Of a DNA stretch of 38,414 bases, positions 17,882 through 24,959 are shown in pieces. The translations under genes and the position numbers were made by a program. The notes under the pieces were generated by a model that worked only from the letters and a program-made list of their open reading frames with translations, ran no database searches and had not been told where the DNA came from. The DNA lies in the IMG/VR virus record IMGVR_UViG_3300025759_006801, positions 1 to 38,414 of that record; one strand, written 5' to 3'. The stretch's first letter is position 1. Each line of letters opens with the position of its first letter. This DNA comes from a virus.

Positions 17882-18283
17882 TTAATCTTTTTTGTTTGTT
17901 ATTTTTTTTGCTTTTTCCCAAGTTCTACCCACAAAGTAAGCTCCATAGACTGTAACAAGAAGAGTTTGAAATATTGGGATATACTCTTCTGCTATTTTAA
18001 ATTCACCTATATTACCATGAAAAAAAGCACAAGCTGTAAATATTACTGTTAGGTATATTAAGACCATAGGGCGTATATTTTTAGATAGTTTACTATCTGA
18101 CGCCATGTCTGCTTGCCACCTTGCTGTAACTTGCTCTTGTGCTTCTTTGTCGGCTTTTTCTAATATTTCTGTAATAAGGCGCTGAGCTTCAAGCTTTTCC
18201 TCTTTAGTTGTTGTAAGATTATCTAAAACCTCGCCAACTTCTTTTATGACGGAACCTGTAAGCCATTGCCAAATTTTTTTCAT
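17882..18283 (-). CDS. Holin, 3TM type
   Basis: This 133-aa protein has a charged amphipathic N-terminal half (EVGEVLDNLTTTKEEKLEAQ, ARWQADMASDSKLSKNIRP) and two clear hydrophobic segments in the C-terminal half: PMVLIYLTVIFTACAFF, and FQTLLVTVYGAYFVGRTW, followed by a basic tail. The wording LTTTKEEKLEA, ARWQADM and SKNIRP together with GAYFxGR is typical of the three-TM phage holin family (PF11351 from memory). It would make the membrane lesion that releases the lysis enzyme. No endolysin is recognisable next to it. The start overlaps the stop of the secreted protein upstream by one base. Confidence 0.8.
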   Translation of the reverse strand: MKKIWQWLTGSVIKEVGEVLDNLTTTKEEKLEAQRLITEILEKADKEAQEQVTARWQADMASDSKLSKNIRPMVLIYLTVIFTACAFFHGNIGEFKIAEEYIPIFQTLLVTVYGAYFVGRTWEKAKKITNKKD

Positions 18284-18678
18284 TATATTTCTTTTCTTTT
18301 ATAATAGTATGTAAAATTATAATCTCCTTTAAAAACAACTTTTAATTTGTTTTCTTCTACTAACTCATATGTTGTTTCAAAATAAGCGCTTTCGTTTTGA
18401 TTATACCAATATAAAATAATTCCTTTTAATTTACCGTTTTCTTTACCGGTATATCTTATTGGTAAATATTTATATGATTTTGTTTTACAATTGTAATAAT
18501 CTAAGGTTTCAACTTCTTTGTATTGCCAAAAAACTAGTTTTTTTTGAGCTTTATTAAAATATATTCTAAGATTTATTTCTGATTTTTCAGTAACCCAATG
18601 ACCTTTGAATTTATTATAATCTTGAGCTTTTACACTAAAAAAACAAAATAATAATAAAATTAATAATATTTTTTTCAT
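18283..18678 (-). CDS. Small secreted protein with flavobacterial-type signal peptide
   Basis: This 131-aa protein starts with MKKILLILLLFCFFSVKAQ, a textbook signal peptide of Flavobacteriia with cleavage after KAQ (residue 19). The mature part is about 110 residues, rich in Tyr, Lys, Glu and Phe, with alternating beta-strand patterns (LVFWQYKEVETLDYYN, KLKVVFKGDYNFTYYYKRK), possibly a small barrel or lipocalin-like sheet. I do not recognise the family. The gene is placed just before the holin with a one-base overlap, so it may act at the envelope late in infection, for example in lysis or in exclusion of other phages. It may have come from the host. Function unknown. Confidence 0.62.
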   Translation of the reverse strand: MKKILLILLLFCFFSVKAQDYNKFKGHWVTEKSEINLRIYFNKAQKKLVFWQYKEVETLDYYNCKTKSYKYLPIRYTGKENGKLKGIILYWYNQNESAYFETTYELVEENKLKVVFKGDYNFTYYYKRKEI

Positions 18679-18728
18679 ATAATTATATTTAATAGTTATA
18701 TTTATATAATTACATGTTTTATAATTAT

Positions 18729-20255
18729 TTACGCAAAAGAACCAAAATCATCAGATTCAAAAAGTTTATTCATTTTTAACTCATCAAATCTAGTTTTTCC
18801 AGGATTTTTTTTATTATTAGAGGCAACTGTGTTTAAAGCATCTATTAAACTATCTTGATCAAACGTTCTATAAAACTCAGTTTGCTCTAAGTTATTTTCT
18901 TTTATTCTTTTTTCTAGCTTTTCTTTGTCAAACTGCTCTCCAGGTTCCATATTCAAAGCTCTTCTAAATTGATGAAAATTATTGTAAAGCTCTCCATATT
19001 GGGTAAAATAATCTTTTAGTTGTGTTGTTGGACCTGCTTTTAATCTTAGTTTAGATCTTAAATAAGGGTCCATAGCGTGATCTCTACCTGACTTATGTAA
19101 TATTTCATGCTCACCAACATTAACACCACTTAGTAATGCTCTATTGTATTCATCTTCACCTCCGTAATTATCGTAAGAAAGATCTCTACCTACGCCTGGT
19201 ATAAGCTGTTCATTTATTATAATATCACCAGTAGAAGAAATTGAACCACCTCCACCAAATCCACTTCTAGGGTTTAAAAGGTTTCTTAAATCACTATTTA
19301 AAACATCAGATTTAGCTTGACCGTAGTTACCCGTAGACATTACCTTTGGTTGTATTCCTAAATTGCTAACCATTCTATTTATAGATATATCCATGTCCAT
19401 TTCACTAGCTAATTCACCTGCTTTTTCTACATTTTCGCCAAACATTTGAGAGTTTAAATCGTCACCATATCTAACATTTTTTCTGTTAAAATCAACAGGT
19501 AATGAACCTAGTTTTTGAGCTTGCTGTGGATATCTTTCTCTAGTTACTGGGTGATTAGCCCAATCTAAAGCTTGTTGCGCAGATTGTATTAAATATTGAT
19601 TAGCAGGATCTTCCATGTCTAAACCACTATTTTCTAATTTATTTTGAAAATATTTTTCTTTTTCCTCTTGGCTCATTCCGTATAAAGATAATTCAATGTT
19701 TGGATCTTCGACATTAAATCTTTGATCCGTATAACCAATAGCGTATTCCATATCTGGAGACCAACTTTGATCTTGTAAATTAGAAAGTTCATAACCAGTA
19801 CTTACATATGGATTTCTTGGTTTACTTCTGTCAGAAACATAATCTTTATCTTTAGTTTCATCTTTTTTAAGACCATAGTAAGCTTGGGTAGGTGTTAAAC
19901 CAAATTGACCACTAAACGCATAAGATTCTAATTCTTCATTACTAGCATTTGGGTTTTTCTTTTTTAACTCATCTAGTATGTAGTTTCTATAATCTTCAGT
20001 CATTCTCTGCCTTTCGCTGTATCTTTTTTTTGCTTCTTCAGCTTCTGGCTTTAAACTTAATTTTTTACCTTCAACATCCCTTAAATCTTCTTTTAGAATA
20101 AACTTAGGCTTATTAACTCTAGTATTATCTACTTGAACGTTTGGTCTTCTTTTGTCTGTTGGATTGATTGGGTGTTGAGTACCATCATGAAACTTTATAG
20201 GGCTGTTGTTTACACCACCTTTTAAATTCTTAAAATAACCTTTTTTTAATCCCAT
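18729..20255 (-). CDS. Large virion-associated protein with HExxH motif, putative metallopeptidase-like
   Basis: This 508-aa protein carries GVNVGEHEILHKSGRDHAMD near residue 380, with an HExxH motif (HEILH) followed by further His and Asp residues that could complete a zinc site. The N-terminus is basic and has NSPIKFHDG, matching the SP(I/L/V)K motif seen in neighbouring proteins. The middle is polar and helix-rich, with recognisable segments SGQFGLTPTQAYYGLKKDE and WSPDMEYAIGYTDQRFNVED. It follows the smaller HExxH protein by two bases. A role as a virion-carried peptidase, acting on the envelope or on virion proteins, is inference; the alternative is a structural protein with a chance motif. 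Confidence 0.55.
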   Translation of the reverse strand: MGLKKGYFKNLKGGVNNSPIKFHDGTQHPINPTDKRRPNVQVDNTRVNKPKFILKEDLRDVEGKKLSLKPEAEEAKKRYSERQRMTEDYRNYILDELKKKNPNASNEELESYAFSGQFGLTPTQAYYGLKKDETKDKDYVSDRSKPRNPYVSTGYELSNLQDQSWSPDMEYAIGYTDQRFNVEDPNIELSLYGMSQEEKEKYFQNKLENSGLDMEDPANQYLIQSAQQALDWANHPVTRERYPQQAQKLGSLPVDFNRKNVRYGDDLNSQMFGENVEKAGELASEMDMDISINRMVSNLGIQPKVMSTGNYGQAKSDVLNSDLRNLLNPRSGFGGGGSISSTGDIIINEQLIPGVGRDLSYDNYGGEDEYNRALLSGVNVGEHEILHKSGRDHAMDPYLRSKLRLKAGPTTQLKDYFTQYGELYNNFHQFRRALNMEPGEQFDKEKLEKRIKENNLEQTEFYRTFDQDSLIDALNTVASNNKKNPGKTRFDELKMNKLFESDDFGSFA

Positions 20256-20257
20256 AA

Positions 20258-20725
20258 CTAAGCATTTTTAGTTTTATCGTAAGCTTCTTTTTCCCAAGGT
20301 AAATTTTTAGCTCCTTCGTTCATTTGAGATCTAGGATATTTTTTACCTTCCCAATAAACATTATCATCATCATAAGCAAGTCGACGATCTTTTATTTGCT
20401 TAATATGAATCATTTCATGATCTATAACGTCTTGTTTTTGCTTTAGGTCTGTTATGTCTTTGTTTATAAGTATAGTACCATTATTAGTAGCCATACCTAA
20501 AGTATCATCACCCATATCGACATGCATTATAGGTGTATTGTATTCTTCTTTAATATATGGAGACCCTTTCATTTTAAAACCCATTTTTAAAGGAGAAGTT
20601 CTTTTCTTTTTAGCTGCTTTTAATGAAGCGTCATTTCCAGTTCCAGAGCCAGATCTTTTTCTTGCTTTATTCCAGTTTTCGCTGTGCATTAAAGAACTCC
20701 AACAGTGTTTTATAGGTGAACCCAT
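20258..20725 (-). CDS. Small gluzincin-like metallopeptidase with SPxK motifs
   Basis: This 155-aa protein has DVIDHEMIHIKQIKDRRLAY with HEMIH at residues about 103-107, and later LPWEKEAYD (about 145-150), where a Glu is placed as expected for the third zinc ligand of a mini-gluzincin. The N-terminal 60 residues are basic and carry SPIK at residue 3 and SPLK near 45 (MGSPIKHCW, RTSPLKMGFKMKGSPYIK). Such small HExxH proteins occur in marine Bacteroidota phages. It probably cuts peptides or is a virion-carried peptidase. A terminator separates it from the upstream 137-aa gene; it leads straight into the larger HExxH gene. Confidence 0.6.
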   Translation of the reverse strand: MGSPIKHCWSSLMHSENWNKARKRSGSGTGNDASLKAAKKKRTSPLKMGFKMKGSPYIKEEYNTPIMHVDMGDDTLGMATNNGTILINKDITDLKQKQDVIDHEMIHIKQIKDRRLAYDDDNVYWEGKKYPRSQMNEGAKNLPWEKEAYDKTKNA

Positions 20726-20747
20726 ATATTGTTTTTTTATAAATAAA

Positions 20748-20771
20748 CCCCGCGACTATTAAGCCGCGAGG
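20748..20771 (-). terminator. Rho-independent-type terminator after the 137-aa gene
   Basis: On the minus strand CCTCGCG pairs with CGCGGGG (7 bp, one G-U) around a 10-base loop, then TTTATTTA follows. This is the most GC-rich hairpin in the late block and lies about 25 bases after the stop of the 137-aa gene and before the HExxH genes, so it should limit read-through from an abundant message. Confidence 0.7.
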
Positions 20772-20795
20772 ATATATTTAATTGTTGATTAATTT

Positions 20796-21209
20796 TTATA
20801 CGTCGTCAACAGTTCCAACGGACCAAGTTGACCAGTACATTTGCTTTGGTGTAGCAGCTTGATCTTTTCCTAATTGAGCTGTAGATACAACTCCACCTGG
20901 ATTAGCAGTCATAGCTGAAAAGATAGCTTTGTCTGGAGCGTAAGCACCGTCTGTAATAGTTGGTACTCCAGCACTTCCATCTTTTGTTGTTGTAACTGTA
21001 GCTGTTAAAACTCTTGCAGAGATACCTGCAGAAGCGGCATCTACTCCAAAACCACCAGCAGCAGCAGTTAAAACTGCAGTTACAACACCTGTTGAAGCAT
21101 TGTAAGATACATCTCCAATGTGGTCAACATTGATTAATTTTGTACCTTGAGTTAGTAAAGCAGCTGCATCAGCAGTGTTTACCACGTTAAATTTAATGAA
21201 TTTTGCCAT
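20796..21209 (-). CDS. Putative capsid-decoration or other abundant structural protein
   Basis: This 137-aa protein is Ala/Thr/Val/Gly-rich and beta-like (FIKFNVVNTADAAALLTQG, STGVVTAVLTAAAGGFGVDA, ARVLTATVTTTKDGSAGVPT), ending QMYWSTWSVGTVDDV. It has no Cys. Its base composition is richer in G+C than its neighbours and a strong terminator follows it, like the major capsid gene, which suggests high late expression. Decoration protein or tail component is an inference from these features; I do not recognise the family with certainty. Confidence 0.55.
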   Translation of the reverse strand: MAKFIKFNVVNTADAAALLTQGTKLINVDHIGDVSYNASTGVVTAVLTAAAGGFGVDAASAGISARVLTATVTTTKDGSAGVPTITDGAYAPDKAIFSAMTANPGGVVSTAQLGKDQAATPKQMYWSTWSVGTVDDV

Positions 21210-21255
21210 TTTGTTTTGTTTTGTTTTTGTTAATGATTTGTTTGACTTGGGTTTT

Positions 21256-21270
21256 ACAGTTCCCTACTGT
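21256..21270 (-). terminator. Short hairpin after the 152-aa gene
   Basis: ACAGT (21256-21260) and ACTGT (21266-21270) form a 5-bp hairpin with a 5-base loop overlapping the stop of the 152-aa gene. It is weak and has no long U tract, so it may only slow transcription before the structural gene that follows. Confidence 0.3.
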
Positions 21271-21728
21271 TATCCTTTTAATCCAAATTCAAGTCCTTTG
21301 TCAACTTTCATTTTTAAAGCGTGAATCTTTTTAAGCATGATAGGATCTCCTTTCATCATAGCTGGATCATTAGCATCACCCATTGCGTTATAAGCTCCAG
21401 ACATGTCTTTAATGTCGTCTGAATCAGCTAAGTTTTTTATAGGCATTGTTTTGCCGTCTACTTCCATTGTTGTTGCATCTGGATTTTTCTTTAATGTTTC
21501 AGCTTTTATAAAGCCTAAGTTTTTAGGAGCGTGATCCATTTTGGCAGCTGGTTCTCCGTACATTTTAGCGACGCAATGTTTTTTAGCCGGATGACTATGC
21601 TTGTCATGCTCACTGTTTTCTAAATAATGTAGTCTAGCGTTTGCAGTAAGATCTTTGTTATAAGCTTCTCTAGCATCATATTTTTGCCCCGAAGAATATC
21701 TCGGGTGATTTCCTGAATAATTTCCCAT
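21270..21728 (-). CDS. Unknown phage protein, His/Lys-rich
   Basis: This 152-aa protein begins MGNYSGNHPRYSSGQKYDAR, has a His-rich stretch LENSEHDKHSHPAKKHCVAK, then KNLGFIKAETLKKNPDATTM and a Met-rich acidic part (GDANDPAMMKGDPIMLKKIH). The His cluster could bind metal. I do not recognise the family. It lies at the end of the run of small basic SPxK proteins, separated from the 114-aa protein by about 25 bases, and is likely part of the same virion-cargo group. Confidence 0.5.
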   Translation of the reverse strand: MGNYSGNHPRYSSGQKYDAREAYNKDLTANARLHYLENSEHDKHSHPAKKHCVAKMYGEPAAKMDHAPKNLGFIKAETLKKNPDATTMEVDGKTMPIKNLADSDDIKDMSGAYNAMGDANDPAMMKGDPIMLKKIHALKMKVDKGLEFGLKG

Positions 21729-21753
21729 TTTGTTTATGTTTTGTTTTGTATTG

Positions 21754-22098
21754 TTATTGTTTGAGTTTTTCTACTGCGTTTTTTGCAATACCAAATAACC
21801 CACCAGTTGCAGCGTCTGCAAGTTTAAATTTATTTTTATTTACAAATTTTTTAGCAGTGCTAGCAAAATCGCTTACTTTTTCTCCAAAAGTTTTTGGTAT
21901 TGTATTATCATATTTCCAGTCTAATTTGTCGTAAACATCTCTTCTACCTTTACTTCCTGGAGGATTGTTTGTTAACATTTGACTTTTAATAGCGTCTACA
22001 CCTCTTTTTTGTAGATCGCTTGATGATACTTGTATTGAAGACCCATCGTCTTGCAATATATTTTTTTTGTCGTGATTATTTTTAATTGGTGATGGCAT
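21754..22098 (-). CDS. Small basic protein with N-terminal SPIK motif
   Basis: I place the start at 22096-22098, giving 114 aa that begin MPSPIKNNHDKKN. The frame is open further upstream to 22197, but that would overlap the previous gene by 89 bases, whereas this start lies 10 bases after its stop and puts SPIK at the N-terminus as in neighbouring proteins. The C-terminal part, FASTAKKFVNKNKFKLADAA then TGGLFGIAKNAVEKLKQ, looks like an amphipathic helix with a short hydrophobic patch. Family not recognised. Confidence 0.5.
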   Translation of the reverse strand: MPSPIKNNHDKKNILQDDGSSIQVSSSDLQKRGVDAIKSQMLTNNPPGSKGRRDVYDKLDWKYDNTIPKTFGEKVSDFASTAKKFVNKNKFKLADAATGGLFGIAKNAVEKLKQ

Positions 22099-22108
22099 AA
22101 TTTTTATT

Positions 22109-22414
22109 TTAACATTTCCAGCGTCTACGCGCTGCTTTACCTCTTTCGCCCGTCCAACCTTTGGATCTAGCGCAGAATGATTTTCTTCTTTTAGCATCTT
22201 TGCTGCCAGGTTTTACTTTACCTGTCACAGCTGTTTTAAGTTTACTACCAGGGTTTTTCTTTCTATATTCTTTAACGCCTTTTTCTGTCATACCAGCGCC
22301 TTCTTTAGTAGTTCTAAAATTTCTACCTTTACCCTTAGTAGTTTTTCTTGGCTCGTTTTTATGTAACGGTGATTCTATTGATGATGATTCTTTTATTCTT
22401 TTTAACCAAGTCAT
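22109..22414 (-). CDS. Small basic Cys-containing protein, DUF6321-like
   Basis: I choose the ATG at 22412-22414 (101 aa, MTWLKRIKESSSIESPLHKN), one base after the preceding stop; a longer frame to 22480 would overlap it by 65 bases. The C-terminal half reads KEGAGMTEKGVKEYRKKNPG, SKLKTAVTGKVKPGSKDAKR, RKSFCARSKGWTGERGKAA and ends RRRWKC. This EGAGMT...KRRKSFCAR...RKWKC pattern is the DUF6321-type domain known in many viruses and phages, of unknown function. Very basic (about one third Lys/Arg), so nucleic-acid binding and packaging in the virion are plausible. Also carries SPLH, a variant of the local SPxK motif. Confidence 0.62.
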   Translation of the reverse strand: MTWLKRIKESSSIESPLHKNEPRKTTKGKGRNFRTTKEGAGMTEKGVKEYRKKNPGSKLKTAVTGKVKPGSKDAKRRKSFCARSKGWTGERGKAARRRWKC

Positions 22415-22415
22415 A

Positions 22416-22787
22416 TTATTCTCCGCATTTTTTTGATGGATCATCAACTCTTCTCCAGTCTTCTTTTTCAAACCAGTCACGTAATGTAGCTCCTTTTTTA
22501 CGAGCGCCTTTTACATTAGTCTTTGATGATCTTTTATATTTACCTTTAGCACCAGCGGCTTTTTTAGAGTTAACTAGCTTTTGTCTTTGCTCTTTACTCA
22601 TGCTTCTTATTTTAGAAGCTGGTAAACAAGTTTTAGTTGTACCGCCACCTTTTTGTTTTTTCTTTTTAACTGGCGAGTTTTTTTTACAACTGCCTTTACT
22701 ATACGGATCTTTACCTTCTACTGCAGAATAACCAGACCAACATCTTTTTAAGACAGGTGAATTAAAAGGTTGCTTATATCCTTGCAT
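22416..22787 (-). CDS. Small basic Cys-containing protein, DUF5872-like C-terminus
   Basis: This 123-aa protein begins MQGYKQPFNSPVLKRCWSGY, then AVEGKDPYSKGSCKKNSPVK, with two SPV motifs. The C-terminal part has KTCLPASKIRSMSKEQRQKL, KGKYKRSSKTNVKGARKKG, ATLRDWFEKEDWRRVDDPSK and a final KKCGE. The combination CLPxxK...KYKRSS..NV and LRDWFEKEDW resembles a domain found in marine viruses (I associate it with DUF5872). Four Cys residues occur in conserved-looking places, possibly a metal site. Function unknown. Adjacent genes overlap by one base upstream and are separated by one base downstream, so this is a tight translational unit. Confidence 0.6.
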   Translation of the reverse strand: MQGYKQPFNSPVLKRCWSGYSAVEGKDPYSKGSCKKNSPVKKKKQKGGGTTKTCLPASKIRSMSKEQRQKLVNSKKAAGAKGKYKRSSKTNVKGARKKGATLRDWFEKEDWRRVDDPSKKCGE

Positions 22788-22942
22788 TATTTTTTCTTTT
22801 TACCACCAAATTTACTAGGACCTCCAGCTTTTGTGCAACGCACTCCCCAGCCAGAAGCATAAGCGCTTGGCCATACTTTAAATTTTCTTTTAGCAGCAGA
22901 TTTACAAGCTGAACTTATTTTCTTTATTGGTGAAATTGGCAT
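22787..22942 (-). CDS. Very small basic Cys-containing protein with SPIK motif
   Basis: A 51-codon frame runs from the ATG at 22940-22942 to the stop at 22787-22789. It begins MPISPIKKISSACKSAAKRK and continues FKVWPSAYASGWGVRCTKAG, ending in a Gly/Lys tail. The KFKVxPSAYAxGW...C core is a small domain I have seen in many marine phage and virus proteins, without known function. Start and stop each overlap the neighbour by one base, which strongly supports that it is a real gene despite its size. Confidence 0.6.
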   Translation of the reverse strand: MPISPIKKISSACKSAAKRKFKVWPSAYASGWGVRCTKAGGPSKFGGKKKK

Positions 22943-23148
22943 TATCCTAGTTTTGCTCTTTTAGTAATTGGCATACCAGCTCCACACTCACATGGTGCTT
23001 TTGAAACTTCAAGTCCATATATACCACTGCTTGATCCTTTACCCATTGGGAAACCTGTTTTGTCTAGAGGTCCGTCCCATATAGCGTTTTCACCAATTTG
23101 GCCGTCTAATTTTGGGTTACTTTTTATTTTTTCAATATCGTGATTCAT
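22942..23148 (-). CDS. Small protein of unknown function, CxCxxG motif
   Basis: This 68-aa protein reads MNHDIEKIKSNPKLDGQIGE, then AIWDGPLDKTGFPMGKGSSS, GIYGLEVSKAPCECGAGMPI and a basic end TKRAKLG. The PCECGAG turn with two close Cys residues could be part of a redox or metal site, although only two Cys are present. It is 5 bases after the 366-aa gene and overlaps the next small gene by one base. Family not recognised; it belongs to the same cluster of small late proteins. Confidence 0.5.
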   Translation of the reverse strand: MNHDIEKIKSNPKLDGQIGENAIWDGPLDKTGFPMGKGSSSGIYGLEVSKAPCECGAGMPITKRAKLG

Positions 23149-23153
23149 AATTT

Positions 23154-24254
23154 TTAGTTTTTACCTTTAAATATATTAATAGATCTTAAGAAATTACCAA
23201 CACCAGTACCTTGACCTGTTTGTCTGTCTTGCCAGTTATCTCTTCTTCTTGTTATTCTAGCTGCCTTGTTTAGTTGCCCTTTGTCTTTAGCATCTTTAAT
23301 TCTACTTTCGAAAGTTTGTTTATCTCTTTTAAAAGTTCCCCAAAAAGGGTCTTTGTATGGGTTTGTTACTTTAATATCTAAATTTTTATCTAAAAAAGAA
23401 TAACCGCTATTATTATTGTCATTTCCACCTGTGTTTATATTTACATTTGTTCCAGGAGATGTTGATGAAGTTCCTTTAGGGTTAGAATAACTACCACTAG
23501 TATTGCCACCAGTGTTTCTTGTTGGTAAACCCGGTAAAGATAAACTTGATCCAGTCTTACCAGTATCTCTCATATAATTAGTTTTACCACTCATATCTGA
23601 TTCACCAAGAGACATAGTGTTTTTTAATTGATCAACTGCACTATAAACTTTAGATGGATCAATATTAGTTTTTAGAGCTACTGGGCTAGGTCTATTCACA
23701 GATGCCGTTCGCTCTGCTAGATCACCATAAATATTACTAGCAGCATTTATAGCTCCCATTGAAAAAGTATTACCTTGAGGTTGTTGTGCCATAGCATTAT
23801 TAGCCATTCCAAATTGGGGATTGTTGTTTGTGTTATTTGTATTCATAGTTTCATTTGAAATTACTGGTTGACCTGCTGTTCCGTATGTTTGTAATTGTTG
23901 TTGTTGGTCTTGATATCTTTTTTTATTTTGAAATTTTAAATAATCCATACCTTGTTTGTCTCTGTCAGAAACATATCTATCATCATATCTTAAATTATCA
24001 GGCAATTGCCAACTTTCATAAGCACCAACAATATTATCACCCATGCCATTAGCCCAAACTTGTTTTTCAACAGGTTTTTCCATATCGCCAGTTCCTTTAC
24101 CTATGGCTTTTAAATAAGATTCTTTTTGCCACCATGGAGTACCATCATTGAAACCACCTGGCTCAAAAGAAGCTTTTGTTCTAGCCTCGTTTGTGTCAAC
24201 GTAGTTTTGTAGGTTCTCATTTCTGGAGTAAAGTCTGTTAGATTTAAAACTCAT
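23154..24254 (-). CDS. Putative virion structural protein, Asn/Gln/Gly-rich
   Basis: I choose the ATG at 24252-24254 (366 aa, MSFKSNRLYSRNENLQNYVD), one base after the previous stop; a start at 24281 would overlap it. Early segments GGFNDGTPWWQKESYLKA and AYESWQLPDNLRYDDRYVSD look conserved. Residues about 135-190 are Gln/Asn-rich and residues 240-300 are Gly/Asn/Ser/Thr-rich low complexity, with a basic C-terminus (ITRRRDNWQDRQTG). Such disordered, sticky composition suits a virion or internal protein. Not recognised with certainty. Confidence 0.5.
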   Translation of the reverse strand: MSFKSNRLYSRNENLQNYVDTNEARTKASFEPGGFNDGTPWWQKESYLKAIGKGTGDMEKPVEKQVWANGMGDNIVGAYESWQLPDNLRYDDRYVSDRDKQGMDYLKFQNKKRYQDQQQQLQTYGTAGQPVISNETMNTNNTNNNPQFGMANNAMAQQPQGNTFSMGAINAASNIYGDLAERTASVNRPSPVALKTNIDPSKVYSAVDQLKNTMSLGESDMSGKTNYMRDTGKTGSSLSLPGLPTRNTGGNTSGSYSNPKGTSSTSPGTNVNINTGGNDNNNSGYSFLDKNLDIKVTNPYKDPFWGTFKRDKQTFESRIKDAKDKGQLNKAARITRRRDNWQDRQTGQGTGVGNFLRSINIFKGKN

Positions 24255-24255
24255 T

Positions 24256-24702
24256 TTATCTATTTTTATCTTTATTAACATCGTATATAGACCTTGTTAA
24301 AACTTTATCTATATAACTGTTACCTTTTATGATGTTGTTTCTTCTTTTGCTAGTAGGTATATCTTCTTCCCCTAACATTATTTTATATATCCTAATTATA
24401 AGTTGTTTAAATTTAAAAGAAACTTTATATATATTATATTTTTGTGTTGTTCTGTTTCTATGCCTCCAAACAACTATCCAGTTTTCTTTTATTAATTTAT
24501 TCCACCTTCTGTTGTTCCAACTGTAAGAATATGTACCTTTTATAAAATCTTTTTTTGTAAAATAATTTACGGCGTCTAGATATATTAAAAGTTCTAATTC
24601 AGCGTCAGTTAAGCCGTTGTTTTTGCAAGCCCATTTGCGTATTATACGGTAATGTTTTAACAGATTCAATTCTTTAATATCTTCTGCGTCTAGCTTTCTC
24701 AT
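24256..24702 (-). CDS. Winged-helix (MarR-like) DNA-binding protein
   Basis: This 148-aa protein reads LLKHYRIIRKWACKNNGLT, DAELELLIYLDAVNYFTKKD, then SWNNRRWNKLIKENWIVVWR and TQKYNIYKVSFKFKQLIIRI. The order of helix, recognition helix (RRWNKLIKENWI) and beta wing (VVWRHRN...KYNIYKVS) is that of a MarR-type winged helix, and I have seen this family in phages of marine Bacteroidota. It may regulate late transcription or bind DNA in the head. It overlaps the groES stop by four bases (ATGA), which ties its expression to the chaperonin genes. Confidence 0.6.
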   Translation of the reverse strand: MRKLDAEDIKELNLLKHYRIIRKWACKNNGLTDAELELLIYLDAVNYFTKKDFIKGTYSYSWNNRRWNKLIKENWIVVWRHRNRTTQKYNIYKVSFKFKQLIIRIYKIMLGEEDIPTSKRRNNIIKGNSYIDKVLTRSIYDVNKDKNR

Positions 24703-24959
24703 ACAACAACGACCACGTCTTGTGACTTTATAACGTGATATATATTTTTTTCAAACTCTATTTTATGACCAGCGTGTCTATCAAAAAATATTTCATCATT
24801 TTCTTTAACACCATCAACTTCATTTCCAACTGATATTACTAGTGCTCTTCTGTATCTTAAATCATTTTTTTGATTTTCAGAAAGAAGTAAACCACCTTTT
24901 GTTTCTGTAGTTCCTTCTTTTTTGACTAATATTATTAAGTTTCTACCTATTGCTTTCAT
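24699..24959 (-). CDS. groES: Phage co-chaperonin GroES
   Basis: This 86-aa protein has the GroES outline: MKAIGRNLIILVKKE (first strand), a mobile-loop region TTETKGGLLLSEN, RALVISVGNEVDG, VKENDEIFFDRHAGHKIEF and a final strand NIYHVIKSQDVVVVV. The mobile loop is shorter than in E. coli (ETK then GG directly, without the extra SA). It should cap the GroEL ring and may be adapted, like T4 gp31, for folding a phage protein such as the capsid subunit. The start lies 17 bases inside the end of groEL, so the two are translationally coupled, in the order groEL-groES, opposite to the bacterial operon. Confidence 0.85.
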   Translation of the reverse strand: MKAIGRNLIILVKKEGTTETKGGLLLSENQKNDLRYRRALVISVGNEVDGVKENDEIFFDRHAGHKIEFEKNIYHVIKSQDVVVVV

